A stretch of 64,000 nucleotides of DNA. It comes from Chryseosolibacter sp044507775 (GTDB taxonomy: Bacteria; Bacteroidota; Bacteroidia; Cytophagales; Cyclobacteriaceae). The first letter of the stretch is position 1. Every line of letters starts with the position of its first letter. The position numbers and the translations under genes were made by a program. The notes beneath the pieces were generated by a model. The model had not been told where the DNA came from. It worked only from the letters and a program-made list of their open reading frames with translations, and ran no database searches. Shown here in pieces: positions 42,796 through 51,122 of the stretch. The DNA lies in the NCBI GenBank assembly GCA_044507775.1, contig JBIQIY010000022.1, positions 1 to 64,000 on the forward strand, read 5' to 3'.

Positions 42796-44925
42796 TCAGT
42801 TTGCGGCTGTCTTTTCCGCTTTTATGTCTTTACCCAGGCGCTGCAGGTAGGAGATGAGTGCCACGATCTCGGTTTCGGGCGCCACTTCGATTCCGTCTGC
42901 TTTCAAACTTCTGACGATGTCGGCCGCCTGATAGTCGAGTTCTTCGTTGGCGTTTTCTTCATAACCCTCGGGGTATGGAACGCCGATGGTACGCAGTGCA
43001 TTGATCTTCCCGCGAGTCAGATCCTTGTTGATGCTTTGCTCAAAAAGCCAGGGGTATGCCGGCATAATGGAACCGGTGGATACTGCGTCGGGGGCGAGCA
43101 TGTGATTGTAGTGCCAGCTGTTGGAATACTTGCCACTCATGCGATGCAAGTCGGGTCCCGTTCGCTTAGATCCCCAGAGGAACGGGTGGTCGTATACGAA
43201 TTCTCCTGCTTTGGAGTATTCGCCATACCGCTCAGTTTCGGAGCGAAACGGCCGGACCATTTGGGTGTGGCAGTTGACGCATCCTTCGCGGATGTAGATG
43301 TCGCGACCATGCAGTTCCAGTGGGGTGTACGGTTTTACACTGGCAATGGTAGGAACGTTTGACTTGATGAGGAACGTGGGCATCATTTCGATAAATCCCC
43401 CAATGAGTATGGCTACGAGCGTGAGGACGGTAAACAGAACTGGTTTGTGCTCCAGCACGCGATGATGCCATCCGGCGGCGCGAGATGGATTATAGATTTT
43501 TGTTAACGGTGCAGCTTCGGCTTCCTCGTTGGCGACAAAGCTTCCGGCATAAGCGGTCTTGATGAGGTTGTATGTCATAATAATGGCGCCGGTGAGATAG
43601 AACGTGCCGCCGACTGCCCGCAAGGCGTGGAGTGGCAGTATCTGTACCGTTGTCTCCAGGAAGTTCTTATACACGAGGAAGCCTTCCGGATTAAACTCCT
43701 TCCACATCAGACTTTGTACAACGCCGGACACGTACATCGGGAGCGCATAGAAGATGATACCCAGTGTTCCCAGCCAAAAGTGCGTGTTGGCGAGGCGGGT
43801 TGAATACAGCGATGTATTCCACATTCGGGGTACTGCCCAGTAAAGTATGGCAAAGATGAGGAAGCCGTTCCAGCCGAGGCCTCCGACGTGTACGTGGGCG
43901 ATGATCCAGTCTGTGAAGTGCGCGATGGCGTTAACATTTTTCAGTGAAAGCAGCGGGCCTTCGAGAGTCGCCATGCCGTACGCAGTAACAGCCACTACCA
44001 TAAACTTGAGAACCGGATCTTCGCGCACGCGGTCCCAGGCACCTCGAAGTGTCATGAGACCATTCAGCATTCCGCCCCAGGAAGGAGCGATGAGCATGAT
44101 GGAGAAGACCACGCCCAGCGATTGGGCCCAATCGGGAAGCGAAGTATACAACAAGTGATGAGGCCCGGCCCATATATAGATAAAGATGAGTGACCAAAAG
44201 TGAATGATCGAAAGGCGATAGGAATAGACTGGCCTGCTCGCGGCTTTCGGAAGAAAGTAATACATGAGCCCCAGAAACGGAGTCGTCAGGAAAAACGCTA
44301 CTGCGTTGTGCCCGTACCACCATTGTACCAGGGCATCCTGCACCCCGGCATACCACGAGTAACTTTTGAACGCGGTGACCGGAATGGAAAAAGAGTTCAC
44401 CACATGGAGGACTGCCACGGTTATAAAAGTGGCGATGTAAAACCAGATAGCTACATACATGTGACGTTCTCTGCGCCGGAGGACTGTCCCGATCATGTTC
44501 CATCCAAACACCACCCATATTATTGTAATGGCGATGTCAATTGGCCATTCGAGTTCGGCGTATTCCTTCGATGTTGTAAGGCCGAGCGGAAGTGTGATAG
44601 CGGCGGCTACGATAATGGCTTGCCAGCCCCAGAAATGGATCCAGCTGAGACGATCACTGAACATGCGGGTTTTCAACAGCCGCTGCATCGAATAGTAGAT
44701 GCCAGCAAACATCGCGTTTCCCACAAAAGCGAAAATGATCGCATTCGTATGGAGCGGCCGTATTCTTCCGAAAGTCGTGTATTGAAGATCGAAATTAAAG
44801 ATGGGATACACGAGCTGAATGGCTGCCGTCAGGCCTACCAGCATGCCGACCAGTCCGAATACGACGGTGGCGATAATAAACGCTTTAACAATCTTGTTGT
44901 CGTAACTGAATCTCTCTAACTCCAT
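42796..44925 (-). CDS. ccoNO: cbb3-type cytochrome c oxidase, CcoN-CcoO fusion
   Basis: A 709-residue protein. Residues 1-480 form the 12-helix CcoN catalytic subunit with heme and CuB histidines (RPLHTNAIIFAF, WWYGHNAVAFFLTT, AGPHHLLYTSLP, DWIIAHVHVGGLGWNG). From about residue 500 comes CcoO: one helix, then the monoheme c domain with GCVNCHTQMVRPFRSE. This fusion is normal for Bacteroidota. The enzyme is the high-affinity terminal oxidase for low oxygen. A CRP/FNR-like box lies 91 bases upstream. The fused ccoQ-ccoP frame follows after 22 bases. Confidence 0.96.
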   Translation of the reverse strand: MELERFSYDNKIVKAFIIATVVFGLVGMLVGLTAAIQLVYPIFNFDLQYTTFGRIRPLHTNAIIFAFVGNAMFAGIYYSMQRLLKTRMFSDRLSWIHFWGWQAIIVAAAITLPLGLTTSKEYAELEWPIDIAITIIWVVFGWNMIGTVLRRRERHMYVAIWFYIATFITVAVLHVVNSFSIPVTAFKSYSWYAGVQDALVQWWYGHNAVAFFLTTPFLGLMYYFLPKAASRPVYSYRLSIIHFWSLIFIYIWAGPHHLLYTSLPDWAQSLGVVFSIMLIAPSWGGMLNGLMTLRGAWDRVREDPVLKFMVVAVTAYGMATLEGPLLSLKNVNAIAHFTDWIIAHVHVGGLGWNGFLIFAILYWAVPRMWNTSLYSTRLANTHFWLGTLGIIFYALPMYVSGVVQSLMWKEFNPEGFLVYKNFLETTVQILPLHALRAVGGTFYLTGAIIMTYNLIKTAYAGSFVANEEAEAAPLTKIYNPSRAAGWHHRVLEHKPVLFTVLTLVAILIGGFIEMMPTFLIKSNVPTIASVKPYTPLELHGRDIYIREGCVNCHTQMVRPFRSETERYGEYSKAGEFVYDHPFLWGSKRTGPDLHRMSGKYSNSWHYNHMLAPDAVSTGSIMPAYPWLFEQSINKDLTRGKINALRTIGVPYPEGYEENANEELDYQAADIVRSLKADGIEVAPETEIVALISYLQRLGKDIKAEKTAAN

Positions 44926-45009
44926 ACAGTGGGGGTTGACGTTCTATATTTTGGGGATAAAAGTAGCGGAGTGCGCAAGCGCCGGATATGATGGTAGTTA
45001 GGCTGGAAG

Positions 45010-45023
45010 ATGATTTTTGTCAG
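45010..45023. promoter_or_regulatory. CRP/FNR-like box before the cbb3 operon
   Basis: ATGATTTTTGTCAG, near-perfect dyad, centred 91.5 bases upstream of the ccoNO start at 44925. Confidence 0.6.
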
Positions 45024-45180
45024 GCGTATGTCGCTGTCACTGTTGTCGCACCGAAGGTTAATAACGAATGTTTTTCAAGAGGTAATTGTTGTATAAGTGC
45101 TATGATGAGGCGGGTTTCCCTGCGGCGTCGGAGCTGTTTCTTTCGCGATGCTAATAAACTGACGACTATCCTGATCGGGT

Positions 45181-45194
45181 ATGATTTTGATCAT
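45181..45194. promoter_or_regulatory. CRP/FNR-like box before RIC/ScdA
   Basis: ATGATTTTGATCAT, perfect dyad, centred 53.5 bases upstream of ATG 45241. Confidence 0.7.
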
Positions 45195-45240
45195 AAGTGA
45201 CGAGAAACCGGGTGGGTATTTTTGAAAAAAACAAAATACT

Positions 45241-45957
45241 ATGACTACAGATCCAAATACAATTGACGCCGGTGGCGTGACGGTAGCGGAGTTGGCTATT
45301 TCCCATCCCGGGGCGCTGTCCGTTTTTAACAAGTATAATATCGACTATTGTTGTGGAGGAAACCGGAGCCTGGATGAAGCATGCACGCGCGAAGGTTTGA
45401 ATGCCGACAAGATTCGCCAGGAAATACTCAGTTCACCGGCACAATCGTCAATCATTCCCGCCCGTGCTGAAAATTGGAGCGCGTCGTTGCTGGCAGACTA
45501 TATCGTGCAGAACCACCACGAATATGTGCGGAGTGCGATTCCTGAAATCGAGGCATTGCTGGAAAAAGTCTGCGCCGCCCACGGTGAAGACAACATTGAT
45601 TTGCTCAACATCCAGCAGGACTTCACCGACCTGGCGGAGGAACTGCTCAACCACATGAATAAGGAAGAGATTGCTCTCTTCCCGGCCATTAAGAGAATGG
45701 AGTCCCAGGATGATTCCGGGCATCCGCTCAACGTGAGTCTGCAGGCGCCGATCGCCATGATGGAACACGAACACGCGATAGCCGGCGACCTGATGAAATC
45801 TATCCGCAATCTGACACACCATTACACCGTGCCTGAGTTTGCGTGTCCGACGTATCGCGTTACGTATCAGAAGCTGAAAGAGTTTGATCAGGATCTGATG
45901 ACGCATGTGCACCTTGAGAATAATATCCTGTTCCGCAAACAACTGCCGTCTGACTAG
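45241..45957 (+). CDS. ric: di-iron Fe-S cluster repair protein (RIC/ScdA)
   Basis: A 238-residue protein. The N-terminal ScdA_N domain (about 10-65) has the HPGALSVFNKYNIDYCCGG motif. The C-terminal hemerythrin-like domain carries the di-iron histidines and carboxylates in NHHEYVRSAIPEIE, NHMNKEEIALFPAI, MMEHEHAIAGD and MTHVHLENNILF. RIC proteins restore Fe-S clusters damaged by NO or oxidants and are typical members of FNR/NnrR-type regulons. A perfect palindromic box is 53 bases upstream. The ribonucleotide reductase gene follows after 34 bases and may share the transcript. Confidence 0.94.
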   Translation: MTTDPNTIDAGGVTVAELAISHPGALSVFNKYNIDYCCGGNRSLDEACTREGLNADKIRQEILSSPAQSSIIPARAENWSASLLADYIVQNHHEYVRSAIPEIEALLEKVCAAHGEDNIDLLNIQQDFTDLAEELLNHMNKEEIALFPAIKRMESQDDSGHPLNVSLQAPIAMMEHEHAIAGDLMKSIRNLTHHYTVPEFACPTYRVTYQKLKEFDQDLMTHVHLENNILFRKQLPSD

Positions 45958-45991
45958 GAAAAGAATTATTTCAACAACTTATCTGTAATCC

Positions 45992-47842
45992 ATGCAACTT
46001 AACCAACGAATTCTCAGTGACTTGATCATCCACATGAAATACGCGCGGTATATACCGGAACTGCAGCGCCGGGAACTGTGGCCGGAGATCTGCGATCGTT
46101 ACGCAGGAATGATGGTTGAGCGCTATCCGCACATGGAGTCGGAGATCTATGAGAATCTGAAGTTTGTGCTGGATAAAAAAGTCCTCCCCTCCATGCGGGC
46201 CATGCAGTTCGCGGGTCCCGCCATCTCAAAGAATAACAGTCGCATTTACAATTGCGCCTACTTGCCGGTGGATGACATACGCGCCTTTTCGGAAGCGATG
46301 TTTCTGCTGTTGGGAGGAACCGGGGTTGGATTTTCGGTTCAGTTGCATCACATAGAAAATTTGCCGCCTGTCCGGAGAGCTCAAAAACGAAGAAGGTTTT
46401 TGGTTGGTGATAGTCTCGAGGGATGGGCGGATTCTGTGAAAGTTCTCTTGAAGGGATATTTTGGGGAGAGTGAATACATTCCGGATTTTGACTATTCGGA
46501 TATCCGGCATAAGGGGGCAAGGTTGGTGACGGCAGGAGGGAAGGCCCCCGGCCCGGAACCCCTCAAGATATGCATTGCTCACTTGTCTGCGATCCTTGAT
46601 CGCAAGGAAGACGGTGAGAGATTGACGTCTTTGGAGTGCCACGATATGATGTGTCACATCGCGAACGCGGTGTTGGCAGGAGGCATCCGGAGGTCGGCGA
46701 TGATTTCACTGTTTTCATACGAAGATGAAGACATGCTCACCTGCAAGTTCGGCAACTGGTGGGAGCTTAATGAACAGCGGGGACGGGCTAACAATTCAGT
46801 TGTACTTCCGCGTGATACCACCACGCGCGATGAATTTTTTGCTCTCTGGAAAAAGATCCGCCTTTCGGGATCCGGGGAACCCGGTTTCTATTTCACGAAC
46901 AATGTCGACTGGGGTACGAACCCCTGTTGCGAGATCGCGCTGAAACCATTTCAGTTCTGCAACCTTTGTGAGGTGAACGTTTCGGATGTAGAAAGCCAGG
47001 AGGATTTGAATGAACGCTCGCGTGCAGCCGCGTTCTTCGGTACGCTTCAAGCGGGATTTACCAATTTCCATTACCTGCGTGAAATATGGAAAACCACTAC
47101 GGAAGACGAGGCACTGATTGGCGTCGGGATGACAGGCATCGCGAGCGGACGGGTATTAGATCTTGATTTGCAGGAAGCCGCAGAGGAAGTCAAAAAAACC
47201 AATCTTCATGTATCGGCAAAGATCAACATACAGTTTGCTGCCCGCTGTACGACGATCAAACCTTCCGGAACATCCTCGATCGTGCTGGGAACGTCATCGG
47301 GTATTCACGCATGGCACAACGACTACTATATCAGACGTGTCCGTATTGGCAAGAACGAAGCGTTGTACGGCTATCTGTCACAGGCGCACCCTGAGTTGCT
47401 GGAAGAGGACCTCCTCAACAGCAAGCAGGCGATTATACGCATTCCGCAGCAAGCGCCGGAAGGCTCCGTGCTGAGAACGGAAGATGTAATGGACCTGCTC
47501 GAGCGAATCCGCAAGTTCAACACCGAGTGGGTAAAGAACGGATACCGCAATGGATCCAATGCCAATAATGTCTCTGCTACAGTTAGCATCCGCGAAAGTG
47601 ACTGGAAGCGTGTGGGTGAATGGATGTGGGAGAACAAGGCTTCTTACAATGGGTTGAGTGTATTGCCCTATGACAATGGCAATTACAGCCAGGCGCCGTT
47701 CGAAGACATCACTCAGTCGGATTTCGAAAGTCTGGTGAAGAACCTCAATGAAATCGATCTGTCTCAGGTCTTTGAACCAGACGATACGACCGATCTTCAG
47801 GCGGAAGCCGCCTGCGCGGGAGGGGCTTGCACGATCGTCTGA
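45992..47842 (+). CDS. nrdJ: class II (B12-dependent) ribonucleotide reductase
   Basis: A 616-residue protein with features of adenosylcobalamin-dependent reductases: YNCAYLPVDDIRAFSEAMFLLLGGTGVGFSV (first redox Cys and a glycine loop), IRRSAMISLF, the thiyl-radical region NPCCEIALKPFQFCNLCEVNV, and TTIKPSGTSSIVLGTSSGIH. The C terminus has the shuttle Cys pair in CAGGACTIV. The length is nearer the monomeric triphosphate reductase type than the large NrdJ. It makes deoxynucleotides without oxygen and tolerates NO, fitting its place behind RIC. No cobalamin riboswitch is seen in the 34-base gap. Confidence 0.9.
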   Translation: MQLNQRILSDLIIHMKYARYIPELQRRELWPEICDRYAGMMVERYPHMESEIYENLKFVLDKKVLPSMRAMQFAGPAISKNNSRIYNCAYLPVDDIRAFSEAMFLLLGGTGVGFSVQLHHIENLPPVRRAQKRRRFLVGDSLEGWADSVKVLLKGYFGESEYIPDFDYSDIRHKGARLVTAGGKAPGPEPLKICIAHLSAILDRKEDGERLTSLECHDMMCHIANAVLAGGIRRSAMISLFSYEDEDMLTCKFGNWWELNEQRGRANNSVVLPRDTTTRDEFFALWKKIRLSGSGEPGFYFTNNVDWGTNPCCEIALKPFQFCNLCEVNVSDVESQEDLNERSRAAAFFGTLQAGFTNFHYLREIWKTTTEDEALIGVGMTGIASGRVLDLDLQEAAEEVKKTNLHVSAKINIQFAARCTTIKPSGTSSIVLGTSSGIHAWHNDYYIRRVRIGKNEALYGYLSQAHPELLEEDLLNSKQAIIRIPQQAPEGSVLRTEDVMDLLERIRKFNTEWVKNGYRNGSNANNVSATVSIRESDWKRVGEWMWENKASYNGLSVLPYDNGNYSQAPFEDITQSDFESLVKNLNEIDLSQVFEPDDTTDLQAEAACAGGACTIV

Positions 47843-47844
47843 TC

Positions 47845-47858
47845 CTGACGAAAGTCAT
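47845..47858. promoter_or_regulatory. CRP/FNR-like box before the CRP/FNR regulator
   Basis: CTGACGAAAGTCAT, near-perfect dyad, centred 52.5 bases upstream of the TTG start at 47904 and two bases after the stop of the reductase gene. It suggests autoregulation. Confidence 0.6.
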
Positions 47859-47903
47859 TGGTTCAAGATGTAGCGTCGCCTATTTTTCGGAAAACAGAAA
47901 GAT

Positions 47904-48500
47904 TTGTTTCCTTCCGGAATTTTAGAGAAATATCGCGCGCGCCGTCTGACCCTTCGCAAGGATCAGGTTCTTTTTCACGAAGGTGACAGCGCCGTCGACT
48001 ACTACCAGGTTGACGAGGGATCTGTGAAGATGTTCATCGTGAGCCCGGACGGGCAGGAGTTCATTCAGGGAATTTTTTCTGCCGGCGAAAGCTTTGGGGA
48101 GCCGGCGCTAATTGGCAAATTCGTTTATCCCGGAAGCGCGAAAGCCATCGAGCCCGCTAAAGTGTGGAAGCTTTCGGGCCACCACTTCCTCCATATGTTA
48201 AAGGAGAATTTCGATCTCCACCTGAAACTTACCAAAGTCCTTTGTCAGAGACTGCGATACAAATCGATGGTGCTCGCCGAGATCTCCAGCCATGATCCGG
48301 ACCACCGGATTTATTCCATCCTGAAATATTACAAGGCCAAGAATGCAGGAGGTTCGCAAAAAGAGGGTGTTCGCATACCTTACACCCGTCAACAGATAGC
48401 GGATATGAGCGGTTTAAGAGTCGAAACCGTTATCCGGGCGGTAAAGAGAATGGAGAAGGAAGGAAAACTTGCTTTAGACGGCCATAAGATCGTATTTTGA
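47904..48500 (+). CDS. CRP/FNR-family transcription regulator
   Basis: A 198-residue protein read from TTG 47904; no ATG is available between the upstream TAG (47871) and the conserved start of the domain. The cNMP-binding-like domain (about 10-115) has VLFHEGDSAVDYYQVDEGSVKMF. The dimerisation helix and CRP helix-turn-helix (TRQQIADMSGLRVETVIRAVKRM) follow, with Glu and Arg at the CRP E181/R185 positions. Only one Cys occurs, so it is not an Fe-S FNR; a DNR/NnrR-like NO sensor or another ligand is possible. It follows RIC and the reductase and has a box just upstream. It is the simplest candidate for the regulator of the palindromes in this window. Confidence 0.88.
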   Translation: MFPSGILEKYRARRLTLRKDQVLFHEGDSAVDYYQVDEGSVKMFIVSPDGQEFIQGIFSAGESFGEPALIGKFVYPGSAKAIEPAKVWKLSGHHFLHMLKENFDLHLKLTKVLCQRLRYKSMVLAEISSHDPDHRIYSILKYYKAKNAGGSQKEGVRIPYTRQQIADMSGLRVETVIRAVKRMEKEGKLALDGHKIVF

Positions 48501-48588
48501 CCCACTTTTTAGGTTGTGATTAAACCTATGGCCGCATTTATTTGTTTTGGCTACAAATATGCGGACACCGGGTCTTAATGCAAGGACA

Positions 48589-49542
48589 ATGAATATACAA
48601 GTTCCTGATAAACAGAAGCTTCAAGAAGACATTCGCCGCGTGAAGCGGGAAAAGAACATTGTTTTGCTCGCCCACTATTACCAGCAGCCCGAGATTCAGG
48701 ACCTCGCTGATTACGTAGGAGATAGTCTCGGCCTCTCGCAGTGCGCGGCTTCCGCCAATGCGGAAACGATTGTTTTCGCAGGCGTTCACTTCATGGCGCA
48801 AACCGCCAAGATCCTCAATCCCAAAGCGAAGGTGTTGCTGCCCGACCTCGAAGCGGGTTGTTCACTCGCGGAGTCCTGCGAGCCCGCTGACTTTGCCGAG
48901 TTTCTGAAAGCCCATCCCGGTCATCGCGTCATTACTTATATCAATTGTTCGGCGGAGATAAAGGCTATGAGCGATATTATCTGCACTTCATCCAATGCCG
49001 AGAAGATCGTGCGCTCCGTTCCCGCCGACGAGCCTATCATATTTGCACCCGATAAAAACCTCGGCCGCTATCTCATTAAGAAGACCGGTCGCGACATGGT
49101 GCTGTGGGACGGTGCCTGCGTTGTACACGAGGCTTTCGCCATTGACAAGCTGCTAAAGCTTCATCAACAATTTCCCGATGCTAAAATTGTCGCTCATCCG
49201 GAGTCGGAGATGCACTTGTTGCAGGTAGCCCACTACGTTGGATCTACCACCGGAATGATCAACTACGTGAAGAAGCATGATGAAGAGAAGTTTATCATCG
49301 CGACAGAGGCGGGGATCCTTCACGCCATGCAGAAAGAAGTTCCTCACAAGACGCTGATACCCGCGCCATCGCATGAAGACAATACATGCGCGTGCAGTGA
49401 ATGTTTTTATATGAAAATGAACACGCTACCAAAGCTCCTGTCGTGCATGGTGAACGAGACTCCCGTAATTGAAGTGGAGGAATCGCTGCGGCTAAAAGCG
49501 TTGTTGCCGATTCAACGGATGTTGGAACTTTCGAAAAACTGA
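48589..49542 (+). CDS. nadA: quinolinate synthase NadA
   Basis: A 317-residue protein read from ATG 48589 (MNIQVPDKQKLQED). An upstream frame extension to 48547 with TTG or ATG codons is less likely. Family features are HYYQQPEIQDLADYVGDSLGLSQ, VHFMAQTAKIL, LPDLEAGCSLAESC, YINCSAEIKAMSDIICTSSNA and the late CxCSEC cluster motif. It condenses iminoaspartate with dihydroxyacetone phosphate to quinolinate using an oxygen-sensitive [4Fe-4S] cluster. nadB starts 2 bases after its stop, so the pair forms a de novo NAD operon. Confidence 0.95.
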   Translation: MNIQVPDKQKLQEDIRRVKREKNIVLLAHYYQQPEIQDLADYVGDSLGLSQCAASANAETIVFAGVHFMAQTAKILNPKAKVLLPDLEAGCSLAESCEPADFAEFLKAHPGHRVITYINCSAEIKAMSDIICTSSNAEKIVRSVPADEPIIFAPDKNLGRYLIKKTGRDMVLWDGACVVHEAFAIDKLLKLHQQFPDAKIVAHPESEMHLLQVAHYVGSTTGMINYVKKHDEEKFIIATEAGILHAMQKEVPHKTLIPAPSHEDNTCACSECFYMKMNTLPKLLSCMVNETPVIEVEESLRLKALLPIQRMLELSKN

Positions 49543-49543
49543 T

Positions 49544-51118
49544 ATGCCAAAGGCGGATGTACTCATTATCGGTTCGGGAATCGCAGGACTTTCTGTCGCG
49601 ATCAAAGTCGCTCGCCAGTTTCCCGAACGGCGCTGCATTGTTATCACGAAACAGGAATCTGCAGAATCCAACACGCGATATGCGCAGGGTGGTATCGCTG
49701 TGGTATCGGATTTCGAGCACGACTCGTTCGAAGCGCATATCACGGACACACTTAACGCTGGAGACGGACTTTGCAATCCAGCTGTTGTCGAACACGTCGT
49801 TCGCCAAGCTCCGGAACGCCTCCGGGAACTGATGCAACTGGGTGCCGACTTCGACCGGGACTCCGCCGGCGACCTGATCCTGGGGCGGGAGGGAGGTCAC
49901 AAAGCCAATCGTATCATCCATTACCAGGATGTTACGGGTCTTAATATCTCCACGGCCCTACTCGAAAAGGTTAGAGCTCTTCCGAACATCACTGTACTTT
50001 CCCACCACATAGCAATCGACCTGATTACGAATACACAGGCAGATAAGAACGGGCGCCAGGTTACGTCTTGCCAGGGCGCTTCCGTGCTCAGTCTGGCGGA
50101 TGGACGTGTGGAGACGTACGTTTCGGCTGCCACCGTACTGGCTACGGGCGGAGCGGGGCAGGTTTACCAGACTACTACGAATCCTCTTATCGCTACCGGG
50201 GACGGAATTGCCATGGCTTTCCGCGCGGGTGCCCGGGTCACCAACATGGAGTTTGTACAATTCCACCCTACGGCGTTTTATGACGTAAAGAGCAGTCCTG
50301 CGTTCCTGATCTCGGAAGCAGTTCGCGGACAAGGCGCGTATCTTCGGAACCGCGCCGGGGAGCGTTTCATGTTCCGCTACCACATCGATGGTGAACTCGC
50401 CTGCCGGGATGTGGTGTCTCGCGCGATCGCCGCTGAAATTGAACGCACGGGAGATTCGTACGTGTATCTCGACTGCACGCACATTCCCGTCGAGATTTTG
50501 CACAACCACTTTCCCAATATCTATAGAACGTGCCTTTCGAGAGGGATCGACATGACGCGCGATTACATCCCGGTGGCTCCCGCTGCGCATTATCTCTGCG
50601 GTGGAATTGATGTTGACCTCGCAAGTCGCACTACGCTTAACGGTCTCTATGCGTGTGGTGAGTGCTCCAATACCGGCTTGCACGGCGCGAACCGCCTTGC
50701 ATCCAATTCGCTTCTCGAGGCAACCGTGTTCGCTCAGAGTTGCTTCGAAGACCTAACACGTCTGTTCAGCGAGGGCATGACTATTCCGGACGAAAGCGAA
50801 GAAAGACCTATACCTGTATCCTCGCCCGCCAATGATGACGGACTGCCTGCATTGAAGGCCGAGCTTCAGGCGATGATGAGTAAATATGCAGGTATTGTGA
50901 GGAGCAACCAGGGCCTCGCGCTCGCCGACCAGGAACTCCGGGACATCGAAGTCCGTTTCCAGGCGGGCGAAGTCTCGACGTTGCACACACCGGCCTGGTA
51001 TGAGTTGAGAAATCTGATCACCTGTGCCCGGTTGATTATCCAGCAGTCTCTGAATAGAACGGAGAACCGGGGAGGCTTCTACAACAAGAACCTCGAGGTC
51101 GACGAAGTGTTCTCCTGA
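49544..51118 (+). CDS. nadB: L-aspartate oxidase NadB
   Basis: A 524-residue flavoprotein. The FAD-binding motif VLIIGSGIAGLSVAIK is at residues 5-20. Family motifs are ESNTRYAQGGIAVV, LGREGGHKANRI, TGGAGQVY, MEFVQFHPTA, ISEAVRGQGAYL and the C-terminal LYACGECSNTGLHGANRLASNSLLE. It oxidises aspartate to iminoaspartate for NadA, using oxygen or fumarate. It is coupled to nadA. The gene converges on the large unknown protein at 51123 with only 4 bases between stop codons, and no hairpin lies there. Confidence 0.95.
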   Translation: MPKADVLIIGSGIAGLSVAIKVARQFPERRCIVITKQESAESNTRYAQGGIAVVSDFEHDSFEAHITDTLNAGDGLCNPAVVEHVVRQAPERLRELMQLGADFDRDSAGDLILGREGGHKANRIIHYQDVTGLNISTALLEKVRALPNITVLSHHIAIDLITNTQADKNGRQVTSCQGASVLSLADGRVETYVSAATVLATGGAGQVYQTTTNPLIATGDGIAMAFRAGARVTNMEFVQFHPTAFYDVKSSPAFLISEAVRGQGAYLRNRAGERFMFRYHIDGELACRDVVSRAIAAEIERTGDSYVYLDCTHIPVEILHNHFPNIYRTCLSRGIDMTRDYIPVAPAAHYLCGGIDVDLASRTTLNGLYACGECSNTGLHGANRLASNSLLEATVFAQSCFEDLTRLFSEGMTIPDESEERPIPVSSPANDDGLPALKAELQAMMSKYAGIVRSNQGLALADQELRDIEVRFQAGEVSTLHTPAWYELRNLITCARLIIQQSLNRTENRGGFYNKNLEVDEVFS

Positions 51119-51122
51119 ATCC

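Noticed and set aside
45958..45991. cobalamin riboswitch before the B12-dependent reductase
   Set aside because: The gap is only 34 bases, far too short for the known riboswitch, and no B12-box-like sequence is seen.
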